Source: Halichondria panicea (lineage: Eukaryota > Porifera > Demospongiae > Suberitida > Halichondriidae). Taken from it: DNA of 64,000 nt. The notes below the pieces were generated by a model. The model was given only the letters and a program-made list of their open reading frames with translations. It was not told where the DNA came from and did no database searches. Made by a program: the position numbers and the translations under genes. Numbering within the stretch: the stretch's first letter is position 1; every line of letters starts with the position of its first letter. This document shows positions 10,701 through 22,489 of the stretch, in pieces. The DNA lies in the NCBI RefSeq assembly GCF_963675165.1, contig NC_087379.1, positions 2,360,201-2,424,200 on the forward strand. Direction: 5' to 3'.

Positions 10701-13700
10701 CAAGAAACCCCCCTCCACCTGGCCGTCAAACCACATCGCAAACGAGTGCCGAGTACAAATATCCTGAAGGTACTCTTGGAGCCGGGAATTATCGATCCTG
10801 CTAAGAAAGATAAATCTGGAAGGAGAGTGGTTGACCTTCTCTCTAAGAATGACAATCGTATGAAATTGATTGAGACAGCAACGAGGCATTACAGGGCAGG
10901 CGGTGGTAGTCTGAGCAAAAAGAAACGAAAGAAAGGGAGTGCAAGCAAGCAACCTGAAGTGAAACAAGAAAGTGATCAACCTGGTGATTTGGAAGTTGTT
11001 GAGGAAGAAGTTCCTGTCGTGGAAGAGCCAGTTAAAATCCAACCAGCTCCTGCTCAAAAGCCTCTAATTGATTACAGCAAATTTTCGCCTTATGAGAAAG
11101 TGAATTGGCTTCTTGAAAGATTGCTCTTACAGAACAAAGACTATTTTATTCTCACCATTGAAGAGCCGTCTAGTGAGGATAGTAGTGTGAAACCACCATC
11201 ACCAAACTCATCGGCTTCACCCGAAGTGCCCCCCCAAAGAAATCCAACTAAAGAGAAAGCAAAACAAAAGGGACAAATTCGAGACCTCGCCCCTATTCCA
11301 CGTGAAATATCCTCCGTACCGGAATCAGACACTATGAACTCGGTTTTCGTTGAGTTAGGTTTCAATCTGGACACTTTACCGTGGGAAGTCGAAGGGACGG
11401 AAAAAATTATCAAATTCTTCAAAGATGTAAAGAGGAACTGTGAAAGTGATCGGGTTTGTGCAGCAAGGGCCATCTTCAGCCTAGCAGAAGGCCACAGAAA
11501 CAGGCACCTAGCTAAACCAGTGAGCAGCGAACCTGGACTATCCCTCTACGAGTCAAGAATAACAAAAGTTGCTCGTTTACTGTGGGAGAAAGCCATCACT
11601 TATTCGTCCAAGCTGACTGGACCGAGCACCACCCCAGTCTACACTCAGATCATCCGGGTATGGGATGTTGTGTTGGATCACGATGCATTGGAGAGGAAAA
11701 TCAAAGCTTGCACAGAACAGATTGAGTCATCTCATCGACGCGGTCGTCAAGCCTCCGTTAAATGGGTACTGCAACCTCAAGATACTGCCCCTATATCTGG
11801 TGGTGTTCGTGGCAGAGAAATGGTCGAACTGCCAATGCGTTTCCTCTTACCTGGCGGTGACTTACAAAATGCTGATTACGTGTTTGTACCTGCTGCTAGC
11901 ACGAAAGAAGACGAATACAACATCACAACTTTTGTGTCATTCGATACGATCTCTTTTAAGAGCATTCTTCTCGGAACAAACGAGAGACGAGACTACCCTT
12001 TCAAAGAGTGGCAAAAAGAGCACGAAATTATCAAGCTCCGTACGAAGGAAGCTATTTTGCTCCTGGGAAGAAGTGGAACTGGAAAAACAACATGCTGTCT
12101 GTACCGACTCTGGAATGAGTACAAAGAGTATTGGAACCCGCAGTCCCAATTCTACAACTTAAAAATTCCCAGGAGGGCTTTGGTGTCTCCCATAGCTCAA
12201 AAAGAATTGTATGAATCAGAAGATGAGATGTCTACTAGCGATGACGACGAATCTTTGAACGAGGATCCTCTCTCTCGACAAGACAGTACCAAGTCCACTG
12301 ATAGTTCTGGGTCACATTCCGTTCCGCCAAGACAAGCCAGTACACATTCCTCGTCTGACTCCAAAGCAGAAGCAATGCTGGCCAGTTATCAACAACTTGA
12401 CGATATAAGCACTGATGAAGTACTAGTCGAGGAAGATTTGCATCAAGTATTTGTGACAAAAAATTATGTGTTATGTGATCAGATCAAAAAGCGATTCTAC
12501 AACATGGCAGCAGCTCACGACTTCCTTAGTGAGCACCTGAAGTTTGAGAGCAGTCCTCTTCCAAATAATTTCTCTGAAATTGATAATCTGGCATTCCCAA
12601 TTTTCCTAACAGCTCGTCAGTTTTACATCATCTTGGATAATTCCCTTGGTGACGGAGAAATGTTCTTTCGTCGAGATGCAGACGGCAACGTTTCTGTGAA
12701 AGTTTCAAGTATGGACTACGATCACGAAGACATTGAGATTCTTCTTGACCTCGAAGAGAGTGACAGTGAGGGGGAGGAGAGTGGACAAGTTACTATGGCA
12801 ACCCAGGGTCTCGAGCACGCCACTGGGAAACAGCACGTCGAGCGATGGACTGAAGTCACTGCTCTCTACTTCAAAGAGATTGTGTGGCCGACTATATCTC
12901 ATCAGTGCCATGTTTCAAGCAAAGATTTTGACCCCTTACTGGTGTGGATTGAAATACAGTCATTCATTAAAGGCTCAGAAAGAGCGCTCAGAAAAGGGTC
13001 ACCACTGAATTGCTCCGAGTATCTTGAGCTGGGCAATAAAATGGCACCAAACTTTTCGAGTGATCGAGAAACAATCTTCAAACTATTTCAGAAATATCAG
13101 CTGTTTCTTCAAAGACTACGGCACAGCGAGTTCCTATTCGACGAATGTGAACTGATGCATAACCTGTACAAGAGACTGCAAAAGGTCCGTAATGTGCCGT
13201 GGTCCTTTCATAGCGTCTTCATAGACGAGGTACAAGATTTCACTCAAGCCGAGTTGGCAGTGTTCATCCATTGCTGTCGTGATCCTAACTCCATGCTCTT
13301 CACTGGAGACACAGCTCAGAGTATAATGCGAGGAATTGCATTCCGTTTTGAGGACCTTCGTTCCCTTTACCACCAAATTCACCAGCACACCTCCTTGGTT
13401 CAAATACCTCAGAAACCGTACAGACTTACAATCAACTTCCGTTCCCATTCGGGCGTGCTGAAACTAGCCGGCAGTGTGATCGATCTCATCAGCGAATTCT
13501 TCAAAGATTCCATCGACCAGCTCCCAGATGATGAAGGCATGTTTCCTGGCCCCATTCCAGTTCTTGTGGAGTCTTGCAAAGTGGACGAGCTAGCTCTACT
13601 GCTCAGTGCCAATAAGAGGAAGTCGTCTGCTATTGAGTTTGGTGCTCATCAAGCGATTATTGTCCAGTCAAAAGAGTCAAAGGAAAGACTACCCGATATA

Positions 13701-16700
13701 TTGAAGGGAGCCATTGTGCTCACGATATTCGAAGCCAAAGGGCTAGAATTCGATGATGTACTTCTCTACAACTTCTTCACTGATTCCTTGGTAAATGCAG
13801 TATTTTTGCTCTTATGTACATGTATAATTATACCTGACATTTAAAGTTGTGAGGTCTTGTATTTTCTTAGCAGCCTTACAAGGCGTTGTAAAAGTCTTGT
13901 GAAAATTTACCCAAATGTTATAAATGTGCATGCAGTACAATTGTATAAGCCATGTGAGCAGCCTACGTAGGTACCCTTCATTTTGATTTGGCTCTGTATA
14001 ATCATAGTCCAAATTCAATTTACTTAGTATAGGATCGAGCTTGTTCAGATGGTACACCTGTTTGCTCAAATCCCACGGAAAAAGATTTACTTTTGATTTT
14101 AACACAGCACCTGAAAACCCATCTCTAAGTTTTTAGTAAATCCGATTAACGTACATTGTTGGACCAACGGAACTACATGTACAATTCTATCTAACGCTAG
14201 TGCATATTGTTCAGCTAATTTTGCCACAATGTTTTATGGCATTGTACACTAACCAGTCTGATTTTATTGTACTTATACAAACTCTCTTCCCCCCCCCCCC
14301 CAGATCGATGAGAAAGGATGGAGAGTCATCTCCTCATATCTTGAAATGTCTCGACACAAGACCAAAATTTCCACCTCCTCTACACTACCTGGTGCTTCAG
14401 CCGGACCCAGGAGTCGACCTTTCGACCCCAAACTCCACAAGTCCTTAAATGCCGAACTGAAATATTTGTACACGGCCATTACTCGTACCAAATGCAACCT
14501 TTGGATATACGACTCCAATCAGAAATCAAGGCTCCCAATGTTCGATTATTGGCACAAACGAGAGCTTGTCAAAGTGGTCAGAACTGACACACCCTCAGGC
14601 GTACATGTAGAGGGTATGTACAATATTGTCTTTGCTTCCAACTCTACCATGGAGCAATGGAAAGCTCAGGGAGACAATTTCCGAAAGAAGCATCTCTGGG
14701 AGCAGGCCAGATTGTGTTACGAACGCTCTGGAGAAGAGAACAAGTATCTAGTGAAGGAGGCACAAGCTTATCAGCTGGTGAAAAACGCTCGACATCAAAA
14801 ACCATTCCTCTATTTCGAAGCTGCTCTTTTGTTTTTAGAGTGTGATCATTTGCACCACGGGACCAACTATCTGACAGCTGCAGCCCTTTGCCTGAGGCAC
14901 GCTAAACCCTCTAAACTCCCACAAGCCGGGAAACTGTACGAACTGCTTGGAGAGAGTGGCAAAGCATGTCAGGTCTATTTGAAAGCTCGCGACTTTGAAA
15001 ATTTTATAAGGCTCAAGGAATCGATCAAAGACTACAGTTCTGTCGTAATGACTCTACTAGGCAAGCCTTTCATGAGAAAGAGAGAAGCACTAATGAAGGC
15101 TAGGGAGTACGAAGTAAACGGCATCGAATTAGCCCCAGAACTTTCAGCTAGTAAGCTCTCCTACTCGTGTGCCAAGTTTTACGCTGAAAGGAAAGACAAG
15201 GAGACTCTAGTGGATGTACTGCAATACATGCCAGAGACGGAACGAAAAGTAAGGTTCTTGAAAGAGTCGAAGCTTTACGACCAAGCCTTCACAGAGTACG
15301 AACAAAACAAGCAGTACAGTGATGCCTGTAGACTGGCAGCTGCTCAAGGATGGTTCGATCGTGGTCACAAACTTGCCACATCTGCTGGTTACCAAGACGA
15401 AATAGATTCCTTCATTCTGCAAAGAGCCAAATCCAAGTACAAGTACACCATTGCTAAAAGTGGTGAGAAATTGACGTCAGTTCGAGTGGTCAAAGAAATA
15501 GGCCAAGATGTGATCGATGACCTGTCGTATCTGTTTGAAAGAGGCAAGAAACAAAGGAACTCGGTCAGTACCTATGCTGCCCTCCTGCTTGGAATGATCA
15601 CTTCAGACAAGGGTCTGTGTAGACTAGCATGGCGTACATTTAAGCTCCTCAAGCACAAAATTGGAGAATTGGAAGCCTTTCATCAACTTCAAGAACTAGC
15701 CGACGAATCAACAGCTTCCGTACTCGAAGTGTGTCAACTTGCAAAGGAGATCGGAAGAATGTTTCAAAGTGCCAAAGACATTAACAATGTTATACACCAA
15801 GGGCTGAGATTTTATGATATTCGAAAAGTAGGTCAAGTTTATTGTCTCCCACGTGATCAAGATATTTGGATGCCGAATATTATTCAACAGTGCCAAAATG
15901 AAACTGAAAAGGTGGATATTGATGGAATGCATAGATTAGACATCAAAAAAGTTCGTGCTTGTATTTCAGAGCATTGTGCGGACTATATAAAACACTGGGT
16001 GAATCGGTTCCAACTAGACACCAAGATCCCTTACAGCTGTGACACTTTCTCCCTACACAAGCCACTCATAACAAAACGGTTCCCAGATCGAGAATACGCA
16101 GTCGAAGAAGTTTCCAGCGAGGCTCTACGAAAATACATTCAGTCTGTTCTGGAATATTTAGAGCTGCGCCTGATTCTTGACAAAGATGTGGAGGGAATGA
16201 TTTCACTTCTTCTAGCACTGTTCAGCCCGCAAGTCACTCGATATCTTCCACAAAGATTCAACGAGCATCATGTGAGCGTGATACGAAACTACACTTTTAC
16301 ACACACTGCATTCACCACCTGGCTCAAAGAATCCATCCTTTCCCCTGCAAAGAATTTCCCAGAACGTGTGTCCATCGATCAATGGCTGACAGCATGGAGA
16401 GCTTGCTGCCTGTTTTCACCTCGCATGAAGCCACTGTTCTCCGCTCTGGAAGAGCTAGAAACTCTTGTGAAGAAAGCTGAAAGTGGTAGCGATTTCAAGC
16501 CACCTGCTGGTTTTGTGTACAAGAACAAAGATGAAGCGTATTACCATGTGTTCTCAATGTGGCTGCTTTCTTGTCAGCAAATTAGGGACGACGGTGATGT
16601 TTTGTGGGGTTCTAGACTTGCCATCTATCACTTTGTAAGTGAGATTGCTTCCAATCAATGCATATCAATTTCGGTGGCCAATATGGTGGATGTGTTGTCT

Positions 16701-18764
16701 CTGCACTGTACTGTGTTATTGGCCATCATCACTCACGTTCAAGGCCGTCAGAACCGATCCTCCTCTCTGACTGTCCCTCTACTGTACAAGAGTACAGTAC
16801 AGCTGTTTGACAGCATGGTCTCGCATGAAGACACCAAGTGGAAGTTGCTCCAAGGTTGTGCACATGAAATTAGCACAAAACCAGACCGAGCTCTCCCCAG
16901 ATATTTCCGAGATTCTCGTCTGCTACTAATACGATCTCTAGACATCCTCTTGGGTGCCTACAAACATGCCCCGTGGTTTAGTGTGCTCAAATTTGCTCTG
17001 AAAAAGCTTCCTCATAACGATGACACTCGCCATTGTCTTATCCTCACACTGACCATCTTCGGTAATCTCGTCATGCTCTGTGACAAACAAGTTATGGCTT
17101 TTTATCATGAGAAATTAATGTACATTTTCACTCGAATTCAAGACAAACAAGAAACTGTACCACCAGATTACGTTAAACATGTGATTGCTGCTCTCAGCAG
17201 TCCCACATTTGTCAACCCTCGCGAGGTGTTCGGTCTCGTTGATACACTCCTACACATGAAGCGTGGGAGGCAACCTCTAGCAAAACTGGTTCTGAAACAA
17301 GTTGGAAAAAATTACAAAGTCGACTTCATCCCATTGCCAAGTCAACCAAATCGATTGCAAATGCCTCCCAGAGTGTATCAACAGCCCCCACTACCCCCCA
17401 CATTGCAACCCGTTCCATCCCCTCAGGGTCAAACTTCGAATGTGATGGCCACCATTTCATCACCCCTTCCCCCAGCTCAGACCCAGCAGTATGAAGCTGA
17501 TACGAGCATTGCGACCCCACACATGCAACCTCCTATTGGCTCTGGCAGGACCACCCAGGCACCTCAAGTGCCCATGACTGCAAGGCAATATCCTACACAG
17601 CCTAGTATGTTTCCTACAACCTTCCCGCAAGAGAGTGATACAGGAATTTTTTTTCCTAGCCACCTAAGCAGGAAGCCATTTGTCAATCAGATGGATAACA
17701 GCTACAACCCTCCTTTCCCGATGGAAGGTGCTCCTGGTAAAGTTTCTCGACTGCCTCAACAGCCCACGGGAGCTCCGCAAATACCTGTTACAGTGAGAGA
17801 AAACATGCTACCTTCAATGGCCGCCATTGGCTCGTCTGTACCAAGTGAAGAAGATGCTGATTCTGTTACCAAGCATGTGGTAGCTTCTTACTCCATAGAT
17901 GAACTGCGACAACTTGCTTCTTCCAATCAAGAAGTATACACCTCGGACTTCGAGTTCTCACCATGCAACTCAGATTTCGGTGATGAAGAACCAGGCTATC
18001 TAGAGAATGAAGAAGATGGTGGATTTGATCAAGCATTGAGCAGCAGCCATGCCCATTTACCTCCTCTACCCACAGTGGATCCAGAGCTGGTGGACCCCAC
18101 CATTGTATCGCAAGGAGATTGCAGTGCGTGTGGTGTTAGCTTCTCCCCAAACGAAGATCAAGAAGGTGACCGTGCTACTACTTCTAGTGCATTGCTTTAT
18201 GCTCATGTCACGAGCGAAGCTCATCGCTTAAACACTATACTCTGTAAGCGATTTTTGTCTATTGTTGATTCTGAAGAGAGTGAAATTTCCTACCCACGAT
18301 TGTCCCAGAAGCTCCACGACTTAGTCACACGCTGCGAAGGCCTTAAAGAGTCAACTCACACGGAAAATGTGTATAAACTGATCGATAGCATCAAGGAAAG
18401 CAAGGAGAAAAACGATATTGTTCTCACTGGTATACAAGACAGACTCGCTTGGAGGGAGGGTATTCAAAAAGTCAGTAAAATGTTGGAGACTATGGACAAA
18501 CAGTTGTTCACTGGAGAAAAGATGTATAAAGAACTAGAATCGCACAAGGTACATGTATACAACAGGGAAGTTTCGAACCCTGAGGAATTGGACGCTGGGG
18601 AGTTGGAAATATTGAGTGGGCAGTACGAGGAGGGAGCAAAGGTTGATCAGGGGTTAGAGGTGAAGCGGATACGGACGGCTGCTGAGAAGCAAGTGTCTCG
18701 TCAGCGGAAAAGAGAGAAGAAAGAACGACAAGTTAAACATGGTGGGGGAAATAACAAAAACTAA
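3108..18764 (+). CDS. TRANK1: TRANK1-like TPR/ankyrin/SF1 helicase-like giant protein
   Basis: Thirteen exons inferred from GT-AG sites that keep frame: 3108-3317, 3564-3875, 4342-4561, 4976-5331, 5939-6172, 6352-6520, 6810-7369, 7753-7983, 8387-8564, 8871-9098, 9930-10493, 10627-13790, 14304-18764. The sum is 10,887 nt, 3,628 aa. The N-terminal half has TPR units (such as GNNYFKRGDHWEAIWKYEHA, ARGYFKSGKYPEAILLYKKA) alternating with helical blocks. Ankyrin-like repeats follow at about 1000-1130 (LLKLLVERGANPN, ETPLHLAVK). Then come SF1/UvrD-type motifs: Walker A GRSGTGKT near residue 1568, DEVQD near 1954, FTGDTAQSI, NFRSHSG, KGLEFDDV near 2123 and YTAITRTK near 2198. The tail has a proline-rich region and a possible C2H2 finger (CSAC ... 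HVTSEAH) near 3415-3449. Vertebrate TRANK1 shares this order but is shorter (about 2,900 aa). The role of the family is poorly known. First-exon choice is the least certain point. Confidence 0.85.
5345..5605. repeat. G/T-rich minisatellite in TRANK1-like intron 4
   Basis: At least seven head-to-tail copies of a roughly 28-bp unit gtgtgtgtggggggtgttac fill the start of the intron after the exon ending at 5331. Long open frames here in several phases are low-complexity artefacts. Confidence 0.85.
5706..5827. mobile_element. Foldback MITE in TRANK1-like intron 4
   Basis: A 122-bp element whose ends are imperfect inverted copies: it starts cagaggaggtccgacacgag and ends with the reverse complement of cagaggaggtacgacgcgag, each followed by an inverted copy of tacc-cgattaggct. 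No coding content. A related foldback lies at 28811-28914. Confidence 0.65.
7370..7752. repeat. TRANK1-like intron 7, built of GT/CA microsatellite
   Basis: The intron starts with a tggtgtg repeat array (to about 7460), continues with c-rich cacaca blocks from about 7590, and ends with an uninterrupted (CA)n of about 55 bp that runs into the acceptor cacag at 7748-7752. The simple repeat therefore supplies the pyrimidine/acceptor region. Confidence 0.75.
9138..9724. mobile_element. CAGGGGCGTAGC-type non-autonomous DNA transposon
   Basis: A 587-bp element in TRANK1-like intron 10 with inverted ends CAGGGGCGTAGC(CAG) and (GGTA)GCTACGCCCCTG. Both sides are flanked by the direct repeat gcatt (9133-9137 and 9725-9729). 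No open frame of note. Ends of this type resemble hAT-like MITEs, but hAT usually makes 8-bp duplications, so the family is uncertain. Confidence 0.65.
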
Positions 18765-19153
18765 ACTTACGAACATTGATACATACCGGTAGTTTCTCTA
18801 GTATATTTTCAAGTGTTTATTCTCAGTTCATGTGTACTGTACATGCATCAACACTGATAATTACCCTTACAACAGTACGTTTTTGTTTTACTTTTATTTT
18901 TAATAATTTAACGTATACGTGTTCATGTGATGTTAACAATTAATGTTAATTAGTGTATAATTTTATTTTATAACTATAATTATAGATCTCCCCTTGATCA
19001 AGCATGCGTGGTATAATTATATCGACATGCTGATAAACAAAGCAGAAAATAATTTTATTGATCATAATTTTAATTAGTGAAGGGGGTTAATTGTACATGC
19101 ATGCAGAACCACAAAATAGAACCAGAATTTTGTCTTAGAATCAGTTCGATTCA
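18765..19153. other. Convergent intergenic region
   Basis: AT-rich spacer between the ends of the TRANK1-like gene (+) and START gene A (-). A tttatt at 19054-19059 reads AATAAA on the minus strand, about 95 bp past the START stop, and is a plausible poly(A) signal. Nothing else recognised. Confidence 0.5.
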
Positions 19154-19758
19154 TTACTTCTTTCCAGCATATTGCTCATGATAGTACTTCTCGAGACTGT
19201 CCCTCCACGTTTCAGGGGCCCTAGAGGCAAAGGCATTGACAATCATGTGAGGGATCCACCCTTTCATGTCATTCTGTAGCAGTAAGGACATCTTGGTTGA
19301 GCCAGGGTCACTGGGGTCGGGCCGTACAATCACACCAGAGAGAATAGTTTCACCTCTGCAATTGGTAAAAGTGCATGCAGTAGTACAGATGGTACTATAT
19401 ATAAGCATACTGTGAGTTGCTTAATGGGCATTGTAGCTACTTATAGTTTAGAGAGGCCGTCAAGAAGTCCTGTTAGTCATGACTTCATTTGCTTGAGCAG
19501 TAATACGTAGTGGCTGAAACAAAAAGAAATATCTACTAGAATTCTTCTAATTCACCAAATCCATAAAGGTGATCGTTTAACACAGTACACCCACATGCAA
19601 CTGATGACTCACCTGATGGTCCCGGTATCTCCAGCGGGGTACTTCTCATGAGTGGCATTCTTGTAGAGAAAGTAGGTCATGTTAGCAGCCTCATCTCTCC
19701 TCATACCGATGTGCTGAACAATGTCCCTGTCAGTTACACCAATCGGCATCTTGGCCAG

Positions 19759-19838
<80 letters not shown>

Positions 19839-20945
19839 CGTGTGTGTGTTGAGCCGGGAGGAAGTGTATGAGAAAACATTGCATGCAATAGTAGGAGCTT
19901 GCTAAGCCTAGCTTGGAGAAAATAGACAATTGGGAATTATACGTTATATATATACACACTATCATTATGAACAATTGTGAGTGTAAAGACGTGATGTGGG
20001 TCCATATAGGAACAATGAGAAAGGTAAACCACACACTAATAAGAAACCACAGATTTGACACGGACTAAAGAGCTAAGGGCTCATTGATAATCGCCGTAAT
20101 ATGCACTCACCAGTAGACCACCCTGTAGTGCTTGTGTGTTTCCACGAGATCGATGATAGGGAAGGCTGTGTCCCACTCTTTGCGTCTCTCCAAGTCATAG
20201 AGTAGCTCAACAACTGCGGGGGAGCCGAGGGGGTAAATCTACGTTAACACTTTCCACACATTAATCAACACTTTATGGGCTAGCAAACAAACTCGTTTTG
20301 TACAGTATGTTATGTACATTGCCGTATGGCTCAGTACAACCGGTACTGTAGCATGCTACCGGGCGGTGTATGCTAGGTAGTTGTGCACATACTAGTACAT
20401 GTAGCTTACTTTTGTCTGGAGGTATACCGGGAAAGGAGAGGAAGCCCTGCAGAAGGTGGTTCGTCAGAAATGGAAGTTGCATGTTTAAAGAGTAGTTGTA
20501 ATGATTTGAGTTGAGTTATTAAGTTCACAACTAACACGAAACTACTACATACAATAGCTCCAAACGTAATGTACTCCTGCTCCAAATGACAGCACTATTA
20601 TATCAAACACAACTAATGAACGAGCTCTGCCCCTCACCTTGATGAGATGCACTGGTTTGTCTTCCTCATTCTTGCACCATACTTCACAAAGGTCATTCTT
20701 TCTCAGAAACTTCCAACCTTCTTCACGACTGCTCTCCTTCTCCTCATGCAGTATTTTCTGGAGGTCTAGAATGTGTGTGGAGGGAGTGTGGGAAGGGGAC
20801 AGGTAAGTCTTTATACCAGCTATTAAAATCACCTTGCAGGACTCTCTTTAAACTAATATAGAGATACATTTTAGAAATTAGATTAAAACTAAGCTGGCCT
20901 ACCATCCTCTGAGAAGGGATTGTAGTCATCATCAGCGGTAGCCAT
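19154..20945 (-). CDS. START-domain lipid-binding protein, tandem copy A
   Basis: Six exons on the minus strand in frame: 20945-20903, 20765-20638, 20446-20410, 20213-20111, 19759-19613, 19355-19154; 660 nt, 219 aa. The size matches a stand-alone START domain of the PCTP (STARD2) kind with no transit peptide, membrane anchor or extra domain. Typical START features are the RRKEWDTAF segment, HYRVVYW, the PIGVTDRDIVQ segment, the VIVRPDP strand and the C-terminal helix WIPHMIVNAFA...WRDSLEKYY. START domains carry one lipid such as a phospholipid, sterol or ceramide; the ligand cannot be told here. Exon 1 codes only MATADDDYNPFSED. Gene B next door has exactly the same exon lengths. The exon 5 acceptor is made by a (CA)n tract. 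Confidence 0.85.
19761..19850. repeat. (GT)n microsatellite at a splice acceptor
   Basis: About 80 bp of GT on the plus strand; read on the minus strand this is (AC)n ending in CAG, the acceptor of START gene A exon 5. Gene B has only a short remnant here (23029-23045). Confidence 0.85.
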
Positions 20946-21196
20946 GCCAGTCTAGTCAGAATATATAGTGGTGTAAACAGTATAGTAGTAGCCCTTGAAC
21001 TAAGTGTCAAAATGCAATAATTTGTGGTGGTATTAATCGTTATCATTTATCCACGAAGATGTGACGATCTTAACCATTCAAATGAAGCAACGGTCTATAC
21101 AGTACAGAAGATATGCATGATTGCAAAAAATTATCAATAAAAATTAGTCCATGAATTATTGTCTCCTGGGTGGCATTATTATTCGCCCAGATTCCC

Positions 21197-22393
21197 TTAG
21201 TTTTTTCCAACATAATGCTCGTGACAGTGCTTCTCTAGACTGTCCCTCCACCTCCCAGGAGCATGGGAAGCAAAAGCATTGGAAATCAAATGAGGGATCA
21301 ATCCCTTCATGTCCGTCTGTAGCAGAATTGACATCTTGGTGGAGTTAGAGTCGCTGGGGTCAGGCCGTACAATCACACCAGAGAGAATAGTTTCAGCCCT
21401 GCATGTGAGGTGTGTACATACATACCAATGGTTTTAACAACAACAAATGTGAACAAGAGAGAGTTGCTTAGTGGATCCTAGCAATTATTATATAGAGAGG
21501 CTGTCAGGAAAGCCTCAGTTCTATATAAATTATGATCACATTTGCTTGATTATATATAGCTATAATAAACGGTTTTGTGTGGTACTGGAGTTTGCAGAAT
21601 CTTTGCAACACACTAGTAAAAGCGTGGAGCGTTACGCGTTCCTTATATGAATTTTGTGGACACACTGTGGTCCGTTACTACTTAAATGTATGAGCATTTT
21701 CCATACAAGGAACCACAATGCTCAAAATTAACACTGTGTTACAAAGATTCTGCAAACTCCAGTGTAAGTATATATACTACGTCACTTTCAAACCACATTT
21801 TAAGTGGTGTTAATGAACACGTATATATAGGTGTAGTGGTTAATTAGTTATTAGCACACCGTGCAAGATTACCAATTGCAACAGTCAGTGCTCGTCACAT
21901 ATTTAGGCCAAAAGTAGAATGGAATGTGCGTGAGAGTTGGATACTCCTCTTAAGAACTCCTATGGCTATTATAGTACATGCAAGAGAATAGCCTACACGC
22001 ATGTATATACTATAAAATGAAAGCACGCTGGTGCTGATGCCTCGATGTAGGCGCCAAAGCTTTCCGTGAATGCAGAAAAATAGTGGGAATGATCGACGAT
22101 GATTATTGCTAAAAAGGAAAGTTCATTTATTGCAGCTCTTTTCCCACTCTTGCAGCTAGAGTTCTATAGTGCAAAGCTAAGTATAGAATAGCTTTATAGG
22201 TATATCAACAGATGTTGCTGCACACAATTTAAGTTTGAAGAGTGGCATAATTCGACAATGAAGCCGCTTATTTTGCGAATCCACTAATTGCAATCCAAGA
22301 AAACATGCATGACTATAGAAGCCTATGGAAATTCTTACTTGTACGTCATTGAGCAGCTATAATTATAGCACTAATAGCAGTCTATAATTATAT

Positions 22394-22489
<96 letters not shown>

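Noticed and set aside
19609-20061. 150-codon frame with a HTHT run on the minus strand
   Set aside because: Only the last 49 codons are START exon 5; the rest is intron and microsatellite read through.
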